Shown: piece after piece, positions 9,154-18,888 of the stretch
Layout of the letters: each line of letters starts with the position of its first letter
How positions within the stretch are numbered: the stretch's first letter is position 1
Made by a program: the position numbers and the translations under genes
Assembly (NCBI RefSeq): GCF_000296835.1
Contig: NZ_CAKE01000001.1
Coordinates: forward strand, 124,001 to 188,000
Direction of reading: 5' to 3'
Origin: Lactobacillus hominis DSM 23910 = CRBIP 24.179
GTDB lineage: Bacteria; Bacillota; Bacilli; Lactobacillales; Lactobacillaceae
DNA length: 64,000 nucleotides
Notes under the pieces: generated by a model
Told to the model about the DNA's origin: nothing
Seen by the model: the letters and a program-made list of their open reading frames with translations, nothing else
Database searches by the model: none

Positions 9154-9444
9154 ATATATGAGATTCTTATTTAGCTCTCATATAAATCTGTATGAGTATA
9201 TATAAAGTGATTTTTTATATTGTTAATGAAAATAAATCTCATAAATATAATATTTGGACTAATCCACTGATAATATGCGCTTAAAATTGCTGATTTTAAC
9301 GCTTTTTATAGATAGTTATTTTGTTTAATAATATTTAAACTTAAAATAAATTAAAAAAATATAAGCAAAACCCTTGTAATTTTAAAATTTAGATGATAAT
9401 ATTTAAACATCAACTTGATCCTAACTTACAGGAGGAAATGTAAT
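9154..9444 (+). other. AT-rich intergenic region upstream of the first oligopeptide-binding protein gene
   Basis: No gene is visible. An 8-bp inverted repeat (TATATGAG 9155-9162 with CTCATATA 9177-9184) lies just after the galU terminator; without a T run it could be an operator or chance. The rest is very AT-rich up to the promoter at 9374. Peptide-uptake genes in lactic acid bacteria are often nitrogen-regulated, but no clear CodY-type palindrome was recognised here. Confidence 0.45.
9374..9402 (+). promoter_or_regulatory. Probable promoter of the first oligopeptide-binding lipoprotein gene
   Basis: TTGTAA (9374-9379), a 17-bp spacer and TAATAT (9397-9402). GGAGG at 9431-9435 precedes the ATG at 9445. 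Confidence 0.55.
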
Positions 9445-11199
9445 ATGAAAAAAGCCAAATTATTTGGAAGTTTAACTTTGCTTACTGGTGTGGCTTTAAC
9501 TTTAGCTGCTTGTGGTAACAAGTCAAACTCAGAAGGTTCAAATGATGTTAAGAATTTTAAGGCTGCTGTGCCAACTAAAGCTGCCAAAAAAGGCGGTTCA
9601 GTAAAAGTAGCACTTATCTCTAACTCACCATTTAAAGGAATTTTCTCAAATGAACTTTCAACTGATGCTTCAGATACTGAGGTAGTTGCACCAGCAAACG
9701 AAGGCTTATTTGATACAACTGATACGTACGTATATAACGACAAAGGTCCAGCTACTATTAAGATTGATAATAATGCTAAGACTGCTACTATTAACGTTAA
9801 AAAGGGCGTTAAGTGGTCAGATGGTAAGCAAGTAACTGCAAAAGATGTCGAATATGCTTATGAAATTATTGCTAACCCAGCAACTCAATCACAACGTTAT
9901 ACTTCAAGTTTGGCTAATATTGTAGGCTTGGAAGAATACCACGATGGCAAGTCTAAGACTATTTCAGGTATTGAAATGCCAGATGGTGAAAATGGCCGCA
10001 AGGTTGTTATCCACTTCAAACAAATGAAGCCTGGTATGACTCAATCTGGTAACGGCTTCATCTGGGAATCAGCTGCACCATACCACTACTTAAAAGATGT
10101 ACCATTTAAAGACTTAGTATCTTCAGACAAGATCAGAAAGAAGCCATTATTCTTTGGTCCATTTAAAGTAAATAAGGTTGTTCGTGGCCAATCAGTATCA
10201 TTTGTACGTAACCCTTACTACTGGCGTGGAACTCCTAAGTTAGACAAGATTACAATTTCTGCAATTGGTACTAATTCAGTTTCTCAAGCAATTAAGTCTC
10301 ACAAGTTTGATGTTTCCCAAGTTGTTAACTCACAATGGGAAAGCGTAAAGGGAACTAAAGACGTTAACTTCATTGCTAGAGTTCCATTACAATACTCATA
10401 CCTTAGCTTTAAAGTTGGTAAATGGGACGCTAAGAAGGGTAAGAACGTAATGAACCCTAACGCAAAGATGAACAACAAGGCTTTGCGTCAAGCTATTGCT
10501 TACGGTATGAACATTGAGCCTGTAACCAAGCGTTACACTCATGGACTTTCATTCCAAGTTCCAACTTTAGTACCAAAACAATTCGGTGCATTCTTTGATA
10601 AAGATGTTAAACCTTACACTCAAAACTTGAAGAAAGCTAATGAATTACTTGACAAGGCTGGCTACAAGAAGAAGGGTAAATGGCGTGTACAACCTAACGG
10701 TAAGCCATTGGTAATTCACTTTGCCGCAATGCAAGGTAGTTCAACTCAAGAACCAACTATTCAAAACTATATCCAACAATGGCACAAGCTTGGCTTAAAC
10801 GTTAAGTTAGCTGGTGGCCGTTTAATGGAAGGTAACTCATTCTACGATAAGGTTCAAAACGATGACCCATCAGTAGATATGCTCCAAGGTATGTGGTCAT
10901 TATCAAGTGAACCTACTCAAGATGATTTATACTCTGAAGCTGCACCATTCAACTTCTCACGTTTTGTAACTAAGAAGAACACTCAATTGCTTAAAGAGAT
11001 GGGCTCACAAAAGGCTTTGAACAAGGATTACCGTGTCAAGAAGTTCCACGAATGGCAACAATACATGCACGATGAAGCTTACGTATTGCCTATGACTAAC
11101 GGTTACGAAGTAACTGCTGTTAACAACAAGTTAACTGGCTACTCAGTAAAACCATCAACTGCAAACGCATTATGGTACGACGTAGCATACGTGAAGTAA
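9445..11199 (+). CDS. oppA: Oligopeptide ABC transporter substrate-binding lipoprotein (OppA family), copy 1
   Basis: A 584-residue extracytoplasmic peptide-binding protein. It begins with a lipoprotein signal peptide ending in the lipobox LAAC (MKKAKLFGSLTLLTGVALTLAACG), so it should be lipid-anchored outside the membrane. The body is SBP_bac_5, with the conserved VKWSDGKQVTAKDVEYAYE region and GKPLVIHFA in lobe 2. GGAGG precedes the ATG at 9445; an in-frame TTG at 9415 would put extra residues before the signal peptide and is rejected. No permease or ATPase gene is adjacent, so it presumably serves an Opp system encoded elsewhere. It is closely related to the next gene. The gene symbol reflects family membership only. 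Confidence 0.9.
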   Translation: MKKAKLFGSLTLLTGVALTLAACGNKSNSEGSNDVKNFKAAVPTKAAKKGGSVKVALISNSPFKGIFSNELSTDASDTEVVAPANEGLFDTTDTYVYNDKGPATIKIDNNAKTATINVKKGVKWSDGKQVTAKDVEYAYEIIANPATQSQRYTSSLANIVGLEEYHDGKSKTISGIEMPDGENGRKVVIHFKQMKPGMTQSGNGFIWESAAPYHYLKDVPFKDLVSSDKIRKKPLFFGPFKVNKVVRGQSVSFVRNPYYWRGTPKLDKITISAIGTNSVSQAIKSHKFDVSQVVNSQWESVKGTKDVNFIARVPLQYSYLSFKVGKWDAKKGKNVMNPNAKMNNKALRQAIAYGMNIEPVTKRYTHGLSFQVPTLVPKQFGAFFDKDVKPYTQNLKKANELLDKAGYKKKGKWRVQPNGKPLVIHFAAMQGSSTQEPTIQNYIQQWHKLGLNVKLAGGRLMEGNSFYDKVQNDDPSVDMLQGMWSLSSEPTQDDLYSEAAPFNFSRFVTKKNTQLLKEMGSQKALNKDYRVKKFHEWQQYMHDEAYVLPMTNGYEVTAVNNKLTGYSVKPSTANALWYDVAYVK

Positions 11200-11227
11200 T
11201 TAATAAACCATTAAAATTGCATAAATC

Positions 11228-11258
11228 AAAAAAGAAGCAGAATATCTGCTTCTTTTTT
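11228..11258 (+). terminator. Intrinsic terminator between the two oppA-like genes
   Basis: AAAAAAGAAGCAG (11228-11240) pairs perfectly with CTGCTTCTTTTTT (11246-11258). Confidence 0.9.
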
Positions 11259-11262
11259 GTGT

Positions 11263-11291
11263 TTGTATATATAAAATAAGCGTGCTACTAT
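11263..11291 (+). promoter_or_regulatory. Promoter of the second oppA-like gene
   Basis: TTGTAT (11263-11268), a 17-bp spacer and TACTAT (11286-11291) with an extended TGC. The two paralogs are therefore separately transcribed despite their tandem layout. Confidence 0.65.
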
Positions 11292-11326
11292 TGTTATATC
11301 AACTTGTCCTCATTTAGGAGGAAATT

Positions 11327-13087
11327 ATGAAAAAGTCTAAATTAGTAGCAATGACGGCTTTAATGTCAGGTGTTGCATTAACAATGGCTGCTTGTGGCAA
11401 CAGCAATCAAAACCAAACAGCCAACACTCACTTTAAAGAAAGTGTACCAAAAAAGGCTATTAAAAAAGGTGGTCACGTTTCAGTAGCTGTTGAAGTAGAT
11501 ACTCCATTCACTGGAATTTTCAATGATGAATTGTCTACTAATGCGACCGATACTGAAGTTATGCAATATGGTGATGAAAGCTTATTTGCAACTGACGACA
11601 TTTATAATTATCGTAAGGGTGGAGCTGCTGATATTAGCATTGACAAAGATGCTAAGACTGCAACAATTAAGATTAATCCAAAAGTTAAGTGGTCTGATGG
11701 ACAACCCCTAGTAGCTAAGGACTACGAATATGCCTACGAAATTATCGCTAACAAAGACACTGCTTCTCAGCGTTACACTTCTAGTTTAGCTGACTTAGTT
11801 GGCTTAGAAGAATACCACGAAGGCAAAGCTAACACCATTTCTGGTATTGAAATGCCAGATGGTGAAAATGGGCGAACTGTTGTCTTACATTTCAAAGAAA
11901 TGAAGCCTGGTATGACTCAATCAGGAAATGGCTATATTTGGGAACAAGCCGCACCATATCACTACTTAAAAGATGTGCCATTTAAGAAGTTAATTTCTTC
12001 AAATAAAATCCGTAAACAGCCACTATTTTATGGTCCGTATAAAGTAAGCAAGGTAGTTCGTGGGCAATCTGTTTCTTGGGTTCCAAATAAGTATTATTAC
12101 AAAGGTCAACCTAAGTTAGATAAGATTACAGCTTCAGTTATTTCTCCTAATTCAGTGGCGCAAGCTATTAAGAGTAGAAAATATGATGTTATGGGTGTAA
12201 TTAACTCCCAGTGGCAAAACGTTAAAAATACTAAGCAAGTAAACTTTATCGCTAATATTCCTTTAGCTTATTCATATTTAGGTTTTAAAGTGGGTAAATG
12301 GAATGCAAAACTTGGCGAAAATGTAATGAATGATCACGCCAAAATGAACAATAAGGCTTTGCGTCAAGCGATTGCTTACGGAATGAACGTTAATGAGGTT
12401 TATAAGCGCTACTCATCAGGTCTTTCATTCAGAATTCCAACTTTAATTCCAAAACAATATGGTCCTTACTTTGATAAAAATATTAAAGGCTACACTTACA
12501 ACATTAAAAAAGGTAATGAACTTTTAGACAAGGCTGGCTATAAAAAGAAGGGTACATACCGCGTTCAACCTAATGGTAAGCCATTGACCATTCACTTAGC
12601 TACAATGACTGGTAGTTCAGTGCAAGAGCCAATTATTCAAAACTACATCCAGCAATGGAAGAAGATGGGCTTAAACGTTAAATTAACTGGGGGACGTTTA
12701 ATCGAAAGTAACTCATTTTATGATAAAGTTCAAAACGATGCGCCAGAAGTCGACATGTTTATCGGTGCTTGGTCGCTATCAAGTGAACCTTCACAAAATG
12801 ATCTTTATGGTAAGAATGCACCATTTAATTATTCACGCTTTGTAACTAAAAAGAATACTGAATTATTAGATGATATGGATTCGCTTAAAGCATTCAATAA
12901 AGACTACCGGATTAAAAAGTTCCATGAATGGCAAAAATACATGGACGATGAAGCTTACGTTGTTCCAGTTGCTAATAGCTACTCAATTACTGCCGTTAAT
13001 AACAAGCTAACTGGTTATTCACTCAAGCCTTCGATGAGCATGGGTGGTGGTTTTCCTAACTGGTACTATGTTGGTTATGCAAAATAA
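11327..13087 (+). CDS. oppA: Oligopeptide ABC transporter substrate-binding lipoprotein (OppA family), copy 2
   Basis: A 586-residue paralog of the preceding gene with the same layout: lipoprotein signal peptide with lipobox MAAC and an SBP_bac_5 body. Long stretches are identical, for example around SGIEMPDGENGR and MKPGMTQSGNG. The mature N-terminus and the extreme C-terminus (MSMGGGFPNWYYVGYAK) differ most. AGGAGG lies 5 nt before the ATG. It has its own promoter and terminator. The pair looks like a local duplication that lets the cell vary peptide specificity or dose; ligand differences are inference. Confidence 0.9.
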   Translation: MKKSKLVAMTALMSGVALTMAACGNSNQNQTANTHFKESVPKKAIKKGGHVSVAVEVDTPFTGIFNDELSTNATDTEVMQYGDESLFATDDIYNYRKGGAADISIDKDAKTATIKINPKVKWSDGQPLVAKDYEYAYEIIANKDTASQRYTSSLADLVGLEEYHEGKANTISGIEMPDGENGRTVVLHFKEMKPGMTQSGNGYIWEQAAPYHYLKDVPFKKLISSNKIRKQPLFYGPYKVSKVVRGQSVSWVPNKYYYKGQPKLDKITASVISPNSVAQAIKSRKYDVMGVINSQWQNVKNTKQVNFIANIPLAYSYLGFKVGKWNAKLGENVMNDHAKMNNKALRQAIAYGMNVNEVYKRYSSGLSFRIPTLIPKQYGPYFDKNIKGYTYNIKKGNELLDKAGYKKKGTYRVQPNGKPLTIHLATMTGSSVQEPIIQNYIQQWKKMGLNVKLTGGRLIESNSFYDKVQNDAPEVDMFIGAWSLSSEPSQNDLYGKNAPFNYSRFVTKKNTELLDDMDSLKAFNKDYRIKKFHEWQKYMDDEAYVVPVANSYSITAVNNKLTGYSLKPSMSMGGGFPNWYYVGYAK

Positions 13088-13108
13088 AATAAACAATTTA
13101 ACAAAATT

Positions 13109-13136
13109 GCTATCTCTTAAGGGAGATAGCTTTTTT
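13109..13136 (+). terminator. Intrinsic terminator after the second oppA-like gene
   Basis: GCTATCTC (13109-13116) pairs with GAGATAGC (13123-13130) and is followed by six T. Confidence 0.9.
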
Positions 13137-13153
13137 CATTAGGCAAAAATGGT

Positions 13154-13159
13154 TATAAT
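13154..13159 (+). promoter_or_regulatory. Putative -10 element for rnc-smc-ftsY
   Basis: A consensus TATAAT lies 29 nt before the rnc start and just after a terminator, so a promoter is expected here. The -35 region is only a T run, so the call is weak. Confidence 0.45.
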
Positions 13160-13188
13160 TAAAGAGTTAATTATGAAAGGACAGTTAA

Positions 13189-13866
13189 ATGGTTTCAGTA
13201 GCTTTCAAAAAAAATCTAAAAGAAAAATATGGCATTGCATTTCACAATGAAAAATTACTAGATGCTGCTTTTACGCATTCTTCATATGCAAATGAGCATC
13301 CTGGTACAACTGATTATGAAAAATTAGAGTTTTTAGGGGATGCCGTTTTAGAGTTGGCAGTTTCTGATTATTTGTACCGCCATTTTCCTAAGTTAAATGA
13401 AGGAGAATTAACACGTTTACGTTCAAATATTGTCCGCACAGAAGGATTTTCAGAATTTGCTAAAGAATGTGGCTTTCAAAAAGAAGTTAACCTGGGCAAA
13501 GGTGAAGAAAAAGCTGGTGCACGTCAGCGTAAGACCTTGCTTGAGGATGTGTTTGAAGCCTTTAATGGAGCACTTTTCTTAGACCAAGGGATGCCAGCAG
13601 TGCAGCATTTCTTGCATTTGACGGTTTACCCCTTGATTGCTGAAGGCGATTTTAACGCTTCTCGCGACTATAAGACTGAATTACAAGAAAAGCTCCAAGT
13701 TAATGGCGCCATTGATATTGAATACAACGTCATTAGCCAAGATGAAAGCGTACCAACCTTTACAGTGCAATTGTCTGTTGCAGGCAAAAAATTAACGACT
13801 GGTACGGGAAGAAATAAAAAAGCAGCCGAACAAGAAGCAGCTGCCAAAGCACTGAAGAAAAAATAA
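13189..13866 (+). CDS. rnc: Ribonuclease III
   Basis: Double-strand-specific endoribonuclease that processes pre-rRNA and structured mRNAs. The 225 residues are the normal length. The catalytic signature YEKLEFLGDAVLELAVS lies near residues 43-59 and the second acidic cluster is TLLEDVFEAFNGAL. The C-terminal double-stranded RNA-binding domain spans about 155-225 (DYKTELQEKLQ to KKAAEQEAAAKAL). AAAGGA precedes the ATG. smc follows 18 nt later and then ftsY, the standard Firmicute rnc-smc-ftsY operon. Confidence 0.97.
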   Translation: MVSVAFKKNLKEKYGIAFHNEKLLDAAFTHSSYANEHPGTTDYEKLEFLGDAVLELAVSDYLYRHFPKLNEGELTRLRSNIVRTEGFSEFAKECGFQKEVNLGKGEEKAGARQRKTLLEDVFEAFNGALFLDQGMPAVQHFLHLTVYPLIAEGDFNASRDYKTELQEKLQVNGAIDIEYNVISQDESVPTFTVQLSVAGKKLTTGTGRNKKAAEQEAAAKALKKK

Positions 13867-13884
13867 AGAAGAATAGGTGAGATT

Positions 13885-16800
13885 TTGCCGTTAAAGCAAT
13901 TAATCTTAAATGGCTTTAAGTCATTTGCAGATAAAACAACTATTAATTTTGATACAGGAATAACGGGAATTGTTGGCCCAAACGGTAGTGGTAAGAGTAA
14001 TATTACTGAAGCTATCAGATGGGTCATGGGAGAAGGTTCCGCAAAATCGCTACGTGGCGAAAATATGAAAGATGTCATTTTTGCTGGTAGTGAATTTCGT
14101 GCGCCTTTAAACCGGGCTGAAGTTAGTTTGATTTTTGATAATCAAGACAAGCAGCTCAATTTTGATAATAAACAAGTAGCTGTAACGCGTCGTATTTTAC
14201 GCTCAGGCGATAGTGAATATTTGATTAATAATCAACAAGTACGTTTAAAAGATATTCGCGATTTGTTTGTCGATTCAGGCTTATCGCAAGACAGCTTAGC
14301 AATTATCTCACAGGGAAAAGTTGATCAAATTTTGAATTCGCGTCCAGAAGATCGGCGCGGAATTTTTGAAGAAGCTGCCGGCGTACTCCATTTTAAGCAG
14401 CAAAAAGAAGTTGCTTTACGTCAATTAGATAAGACAAACGAAAATTTAATTCGAATTAACGATTTAGTTAAGGAATTAGAAGACCGGGTTGAACCGCTTC
14501 ATGAGCAAAGCTCGCTTGCTAAAGAATATAAATTTGAAAAAAGTCAGTTAGACAGTAAGCTAAAGAAATTGCTGGCTTTACAAATTCAAAATTTAGACAA
14601 GCAAAAGCGCGACCTTAAGCAAAAAGCAGACCAAAATAAGGCGATTTTAAATAAGCTTGATCAAGAAGTTCAAACTTCTCAGCAAGATTTAGAAGCTAAA
14701 AAAGAAGTTTCTAAGGCTTTACATGCTCAAAAAGATAACCAGCAAAAATCGTTGCTTTCTTTAACGCAAAAAATTGCTAGTTTGAATACTGACTTACAAA
14801 TGAGTCAGCAATCTCGTGAATACGATGCTGCAACACGCAAGGAATATTTAGCCCAAAAATCTGAATTAAGTGCTCAAAAATCTGAACTTGATCAGGAACT
14901 TGCTGAAATTCAAGCTACAATTGATAAGCAAAAGAATGTTTTAGCGAAGCTGGATGAGAAAAAACAAAAAATTTCTTCTAGTTTAAAGCAAGATCCAGCT
15001 TCTTTAAACAAGCAATTAGATGATGCTCGCAGTCGCTATATTGACTTACTGCAAGAGCAGACTTCGACTAATAATCAGATTGTCTATTTAGAAAATGAAA
15101 TTAAGCGTTTGAATGCTCCAAAGTCTGAAGATCAGCATTTGCGAGAAGAGCTGACTCAAGCTCAAGAATTATTGGCGCAATATAAAGATCAAGGTAAAAA
15201 ATTAGTTACCCAGCGCCAAGCCTTAAAAGCTGAGATTGAAACTTTGAACCAAAAGGTTACTCAGCAAACTAAGCGCTTGGACGATTTGAATACTTTAATT
15301 CAGCAAACTCAAGCAAATATTGCCCGCCAAAATGCACAATTAGATGGACTTAAGAGATTGCAAAATCGCCACGAAGGGTACTACTATGGCGTTAAGTATG
15401 TCTTAAATCACTTAGAGCAATTTTCTGGTGTAATTGGGGTAATTGGTGAATTAATTTCATTTCCAGCAGATCTTGAAGCTGCGCTAACTACAGCTTTAGG
15501 TGCTGGCGTACAAGATTTAGTAGCAAGAGATCGTGAAAGTGCTAAAGATGCCATTAGTTTGCTTAAAACAAGTCATGCTGGTCGAGCTACATTTTTACCA
15601 TTAGACAGCTTACGTCAACATACTGTGGCTCAATCAACGATTACCACTTTAAAAGCAATCGATGGTTTTATCGGAGTTGCTTCGCAATTAGTTTCTACTA
15701 AAGGAAGTGCCGACATTTCTAATGCGATTAATTATTTGCTGGGGAATGTCTTAGTAGCTAAAGATATGAATACTGCCTTGCGCATTCAAAATTGCACCGG
15801 GCATTATTATCGCATTGTTACTTTGGACGGCGATATCATTAGTCCGGGCGGTAGTATGACTGGTGGTGCACGCAACCAGCGCTCTAATTCGCCACTACAG
15901 ATGAATGCTGAGTTAGAATCTTTAGAGCAAAATATTGCCAAGCACCAAAAGCAGTTAGCTGAATATCAAAAGCAACTTGCTGATTTTGAAAAGAATTCTG
16001 ATAACCAGGCTTTAAATGATAAGCAAAGCATGCTCCAAGAACTTAATCAAAAGATTAGCGAGCAAGCAATTCGTTTTCAAAACCAAGAAAAAGAAACTAA
16101 ACGTTTAGAACGCTTAGATGACTTACAAAAACAAGCTCATAAGCGGCAAGTTGATGAACTTAATAAGTTGAGTAATCAACTGCAAGAAAAAAAAGATAAA
16201 AAAGAATCTTTGAATACGCAAGCTAACGAGCAAAAGGCCAAGATGGATGACTTGAAGAAAACATTAGAAAATGTTGATCAAGCTTATGCCAAATTGCAAA
16301 ATGATTTAGCTGAAATTAATTCTGAAATTGCTGTTGCTAAAAATAAACAGGCAAACTCAAAAGAACGCTTTAGCCAAGTGCAAAAACAGGTTAAAAACAA
16401 TGCTTCTCAACTTAGCGATTTAGAAAATAAATTATCTGGATTAGATCAGGCAAGGGATTCTAGCGCAAGTCAAGAAGAGATTAATGAGCAAATTGAAAGT
16501 TTGAACCAAGAAAAAGCCGAGCTAACTAAGAAATTAGCTGCAAGCAACCAAAATCTTGGAAAAATCGATGCGCAAATTAATCATTTAGAATCAGTAGCTT
16601 CCAGAAATTATGATTTGCGTAAAGATGCAGCTGAAGATCAAGAAGCATTGTCAGTTGAATTATCGCAATTCACTAGTCAGATTAATTCAAAACTGCGTCA
16701 CTTATCGCAAGATTATTCTTTAACTTATGAAGCTGCAATTGCTCTAACTGATGGCAAAAATGATCTTGAAACTCGTCAAAATCTTGAAAAAGAAGTTAAG

Positions 16801-17439
16801 CTTCACAAGATGTCAATTGAAGATATTGGTCCGGTGAATTTGCAATCAATTGAAGAATACGAAGACGTTAAAACAAGATATGATTTCTTAAATGGTCAGC
16901 AAAATGACTTGCTTAAAGCACGAAGCGATATCCAAGAATCAATGTCGAAGCTAGATGATGAAGTTAGGCAGCGTTTTGACAAGACATTTAAGGCTGTTGA
17001 AAAGAAATTTGAAGATATCTTCCCAATTATGTTTGGTGGCGGAAAAGCTAAGCTAGTTTTGACCCAGCCAGATGATTTATTAATGACAGGGATTGAAATT
17101 ATCGCCCAACCACCTGGCAAAAAATTACAACGCTTAAGTTTGCTTTCTGGTGGTGAAAGAGCCTTGACGGCCATTACCTTGTTATTTGCTATGCTTGAGG
17201 TAAATCCAGTTCCATTTTGTATATTGGACGAGGTCGAAGCAGCATTAGATGAAGCAAATGTTGATCGTTTTGCTAAGTTTTTAAACCACTATGATTTGCA
17301 TACGCAGTTTATTGTGATTACGCACAGACGCGGAACAATGCAAAAAGCAGATAATTTGTACGGCGTGGTAATGCAAGAATCTGGTGTTTCGCAAGTATTA
17401 TCAGTATCATTAAAAGATGTAAAGCAAGAGGTGAACTAA
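13885..17439 (+). CDS. smc: Chromosome segregation ATPase SMC
   Basis: Condensin subunit that dimerises and, with ScpA and ScpB, organises and separates replicated chromosomes. It has 1184 residues. Walker A GPNGSGKS is at 31-38, followed by a coiled coil very rich in Gln and Lys to about 510. The hinge is about 510-640 (FSGVIGVIGELISF), then a second coiled coil, signature LSGGE at 1087-1091 and Walker B ILDE at 1113-1116. The start is TTG, with AGGTGA upstream and the family's usual MPLKQLILNGFKSF beginning. ftsY starts one base after its stop. Confidence 0.97.
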   Translation: MPLKQLILNGFKSFADKTTINFDTGITGIVGPNGSGKSNITEAIRWVMGEGSAKSLRGENMKDVIFAGSEFRAPLNRAEVSLIFDNQDKQLNFDNKQVAVTRRILRSGDSEYLINNQQVRLKDIRDLFVDSGLSQDSLAIISQGKVDQILNSRPEDRRGIFEEAAGVLHFKQQKEVALRQLDKTNENLIRINDLVKELEDRVEPLHEQSSLAKEYKFEKSQLDSKLKKLLALQIQNLDKQKRDLKQKADQNKAILNKLDQEVQTSQQDLEAKKEVSKALHAQKDNQQKSLLSLTQKIASLNTDLQMSQQSREYDAATRKEYLAQKSELSAQKSELDQELAEIQATIDKQKNVLAKLDEKKQKISSSLKQDPASLNKQLDDARSRYIDLLQEQTSTNNQIVYLENEIKRLNAPKSEDQHLREELTQAQELLAQYKDQGKKLVTQRQALKAEIETLNQKVTQQTKRLDDLNTLIQQTQANIARQNAQLDGLKRLQNRHEGYYYGVKYVLNHLEQFSGVIGVIGELISFPADLEAALTTALGAGVQDLVARDRESAKDAISLLKTSHAGRATFLPLDSLRQHTVAQSTITTLKAIDGFIGVASQLVSTKGSADISNAINYLLGNVLVAKDMNTALRIQNCTGHYYRIVTLDGDIISPGGSMTGGARNQRSNSPLQMNAELESLEQNIAKHQKQLAEYQKQLADFEKNSDNQALNDKQSMLQELNQKISEQAIRFQNQEKETKRLERLDDLQKQAHKRQVDELNKLSNQLQEKKDKKESLNTQANEQKAKMDDLKKTLENVDQAYAKLQNDLAEINSEIAVAKNKQANSKERFSQVQKQVKNNASQLSDLENKLSGLDQARDSSASQEEINEQIESLNQEKAELTKKLAASNQNLGKIDAQINHLESVASRNYDLRKDAAEDQEALSVELSQFTSQINSKLRHLSQDYSLTYEAAIALTDGKNDLETRQNLEKEVKLHKMSIEDIGPVNLQSIEEYEDVKTRYDFLNGQQNDLLKARSDIQESMSKLDDEVRQRFDKTFKAVEKKFEDIFPIMFGGGKAKLVLTQPDDLLMTGIEIIAQPPGKKLQRLSLLSGGERALTAITLLFAMLEVNPVPFCILDEVEAALDEANVDRFAKFLNHYDLHTQFIVITHRRGTMQKADNLYGVVMQESGVSQVLSVSLKDVKQEVN

Positions 17440-17440
17440 G

Positions 17441-18844
17441 ATGGGTTTATTTGATAAGATAAAAAGATCGCTTTTTGGTGGGTCTGACGAAGACCAAGAA
17501 AAAGAAAAGCAGGATCAACAAGAGGTCGAGCAAAAAGAAGCTGAAGAAAAAGCTGATGCTGAAGATAAACAACAAGTTGAAGAAAATTCAGCTGATTCTG
17601 AGGTTGAAACTAAAGAAGTTGAACCAGAAGATCGTGTTTGGGCAGATGCTGGCTCTAATTTAGAGCAACAAAGAGTTGATCGACAAAAAAAAGATGAATC
17701 GACTGAAGAAAAATCTGACAATGATATAGAAAATAGAAACTGGTCAGATTCAGGATCCTTATTTGAAAAGCAAAGCCAAGACCGTGAAGATCAGCGTAAA
17801 GTAGTTGACCAAGAAGAGCAGGACCAAGAATTTTCTGAAAGTTCTGATGAAGCCCGTCAAGATACCCAAGGTAACCATTCCGATTCCCAGAGTGAAATAG
17901 AAACGGATGAAAGCGATCAAGAACGCTATGATCGCGGTCTAGAAAAAACTAACCATTCTTTTGGTGCAAAATTAAATGCCTTTTTCGCAAAATTTAGATC
18001 AGTCGATGAAGATTTTTTCGATGACTTGGAAGATTTATTAATTGAATCAGATGTTGGTTTTGAAACAGCTGAACAATTAACTGAATCCTTGCGTGATGAA
18101 GCTAAATTACAAAATGCCAAGAGTCATGATGAATTAAAGCAAGTTGTTGTTGAAAAATTAGTCGATATCTATGATAAAGGCGGCCAAGGGAAAGATTCTA
18201 CTTTAGCTTATGATGAAAATGCCAAACCCAACGTTTACTTATTCGTTGGCGTAAATGGTGCCGGTAAAACAACAACCATTGGTAAATTAGCTAAACGATT
18301 AAAAGATTCTGGCAAGAGTGTCATGATGGTAGCTGCGGATACTTTTAGAGCTGGTGCTGTTGAACAATTAGTTGAATGGGGCAAGCGTGACGGCGTTGAA
18401 GTTATCACAGGAAAATCTAAAGCAGATCCAGCTTCTGTTGTTTATGAAGGAGTTAGCCAAGCCAAAGCCAAAGGCGTCGACTATCTGTTAGTTGATACTG
18501 CAGGCCGTTTGCAAAACAAGGTTAACTTGATGAATGAATTAGACAAGATCAAGAGAACAATTCAAAAGATTTTGCCTGATCAACCAAATGAAATCTTGCT
18601 TGTTTTAGATGGTTCAACTGGACAAAATGCTTTGCTTCAAGCAAAAGATTTTGATAAAACTACTAAATTAACTGGTTTAGTTTTAACTAAATTAGACGGA
18701 TCTTCTAAAGGTGGGGTAGTCTTAGCTATCCGTAACGAAATGGACTTGCCTGTTAAATTAGTCGGACTTGGCGAAAAAGTTGACGATTTGGCTGATTTTG
18801 ATGCTGAGAAGTTTGCAATTGGACTTTTCCAAGGATTGATTTAA
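17441..18844 (+). CDS. ftsY: Signal recognition particle receptor FtsY
   Basis: GTPase that receives ribosome-SRP complexes at the membrane and hands them to the Sec translocon. It has 467 residues. Residues 1-165 are an extremely acidic, Gln/Glu/Asp-rich A domain with no recognisable fold. The NG domain follows, with G1 loop GVNGAGKTT at 270-278, the DTFRAGA motif, DTAGR and TKLDG. It begins one base after the smc stop, so the two are probably translationally coupled. SRP partner ffh lies about 2.3 kb downstream. Confidence 0.97.
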   Translation: MGLFDKIKRSLFGGSDEDQEKEKQDQQEVEQKEAEEKADAEDKQQVEENSADSEVETKEVEPEDRVWADAGSNLEQQRVDRQKKDESTEEKSDNDIENRNWSDSGSLFEKQSQDREDQRKVVDQEEQDQEFSESSDEARQDTQGNHSDSQSEIETDESDQERYDRGLEKTNHSFGAKLNAFFAKFRSVDEDFFDDLEDLLIESDVGFETAEQLTESLRDEAKLQNAKSHDELKQVVVEKLVDIYDKGGQGKDSTLAYDENAKPNVYLFVGVNGAGKTTTIGKLAKRLKDSGKSVMMVAADTFRAGAVEQLVEWGKRDGVEVITGKSKADPASVVYEGVSQAKAKGVDYLLVDTAGRLQNKVNLMNELDKIKRTIQKILPDQPNEILLVLDGSTGQNALLQAKDFDKTTKLTGLVLTKLDGSSKGGVVLAIRNEMDLPVKLVGLGEKVDDLADFDAEKFAIGLFQGLI

Positions 18845-18863
18845 GATAATAAGTGTATATAAA
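18836..18863 (+). promoter_or_regulatory. Probable promoter of the C69 dipeptidase gene
   Basis: TTGATT (18836-18841), a 16-bp spacer and TATAAA (18858-18863). It overlaps the end of ftsY. AAGGAGG at 18874-18880 serves the ATG at 18889. Confidence 0.5.
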
Positions 18864-18888
18864 TAGTATTTTTAAGGAGGAGAAGTCA

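Noticed and set aside
9155-9184. Inverted repeat TATATGAG/CTCATATA as a second galU terminator or regulator site
   Set aside because: AT-rich arms without a T run and no known operator match; noted only in the intergenic description.
13668-14078. 136-codon open frame antisense to the rnc-smc junction
   Set aside because: It lies wholly opposite two well-supported genes and has no ribosome binding site; a composition shadow.
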